Shown here one piece after another: positions 6,211-6,268 of a stretch of DNA of 6,268 bases. The notes under the pieces are model-generated. The model was not told the origin of the DNA. It did not search any database and worked only from the letters and a program-made list of their open reading frames with translations. The stretch is from assembly GCA_029933755.1 (NCBI GenBank), contig JAOZNO010000238.1, positions 1 to 6,268 of the forward strand. Direction: 5' to 3'. Made by a program: the position numbers and the translations under genes. Within the stretch, counting starts at the first letter, position 1; the number at the start of each line of letters is the position of its first letter. Origin of the DNA: Bacteroidales bacterium. GTDB taxonomy: Bacteria > Bacteroidota > Bacteroidia > Bacteroidales > NBLH01.

Positions 6211-6268
6211 CCAATTTTTACAAATCTTTAAATAAATTCCATATATCAAAAAACTTAAAAATAAGACA

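Overview
The window is AT-rich, gene-dense chromosomal DNA that reads as Bacteroidota (Flavobacteriia/Cytophagia/Marinilabiliales-like). The grounds are signal peptides ending in 'AQ' or 'GQ', Bacteroidota-style lipoproteins, A/T-rich leaders with no clear Shine-Dalgarno sequence, a 7TMR-DISM histidine kinase paired with a NarL/LuxR-type regulator, and mostly TAA stops. No rRNA, tRNA, CRISPR array, transposase or phage gene was seen. The species cannot be fixed from the sequence.

Layout. (1) 1-1925, minus strand: a tight three-gene unit, transcribed as lipoprotein (1925-1428), secreted protein of unknown function (1410-757), then a WD40 beta-propeller protein (743 leftward, leaving the window). 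The gaps are 17 and 13 nt. The WD40 gene has an in-frame TAA at 111-113, yet WD40-like coding continues in the same frame to base 1, so it looks like a nonsense mutation or sequence error and not a natural end. (2) 1926-2246: a 321-nt gap holding a perfect 8-2-8 inverted repeat (1992-2009) and a long-loop inverted repeat (2148-2225). (3) 2247-4746, minus strand: a response regulator followed by an overlapping histidine kinase gene, a complete two-component system. (4) 4747-4926: a divergent intergenic region. (5) 4927-6075, plus strand: a lipoprotein with two SH3-like domains and an NlpC/P60 peptidase domain, predicted to cut cell-wall peptides. (6) 6076-6268: a non-coding tail with a palindrome built from CAGT/ACTG words spaced exactly 7 nt apart.

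How the parts may fit together: the sensor kinase should read a periplasmic or membrane signal and phosphorylate the NarL-type regulator. The inverted repeat upstream of the lipoprotein/secreted/WD40 unit has the 7-2-7 geometry used by NarL-type regulators, so that unit is a reasonable but unproven target. The cell-wall peptidase is divergent from the regulator and may share its control region. The visible genes are envelope and signalling functions. I found no convincing wholly new system; the items most worth a second look are the interrupted WD40 gene, the dyad operator candidate and the heptad-phased palindrome.
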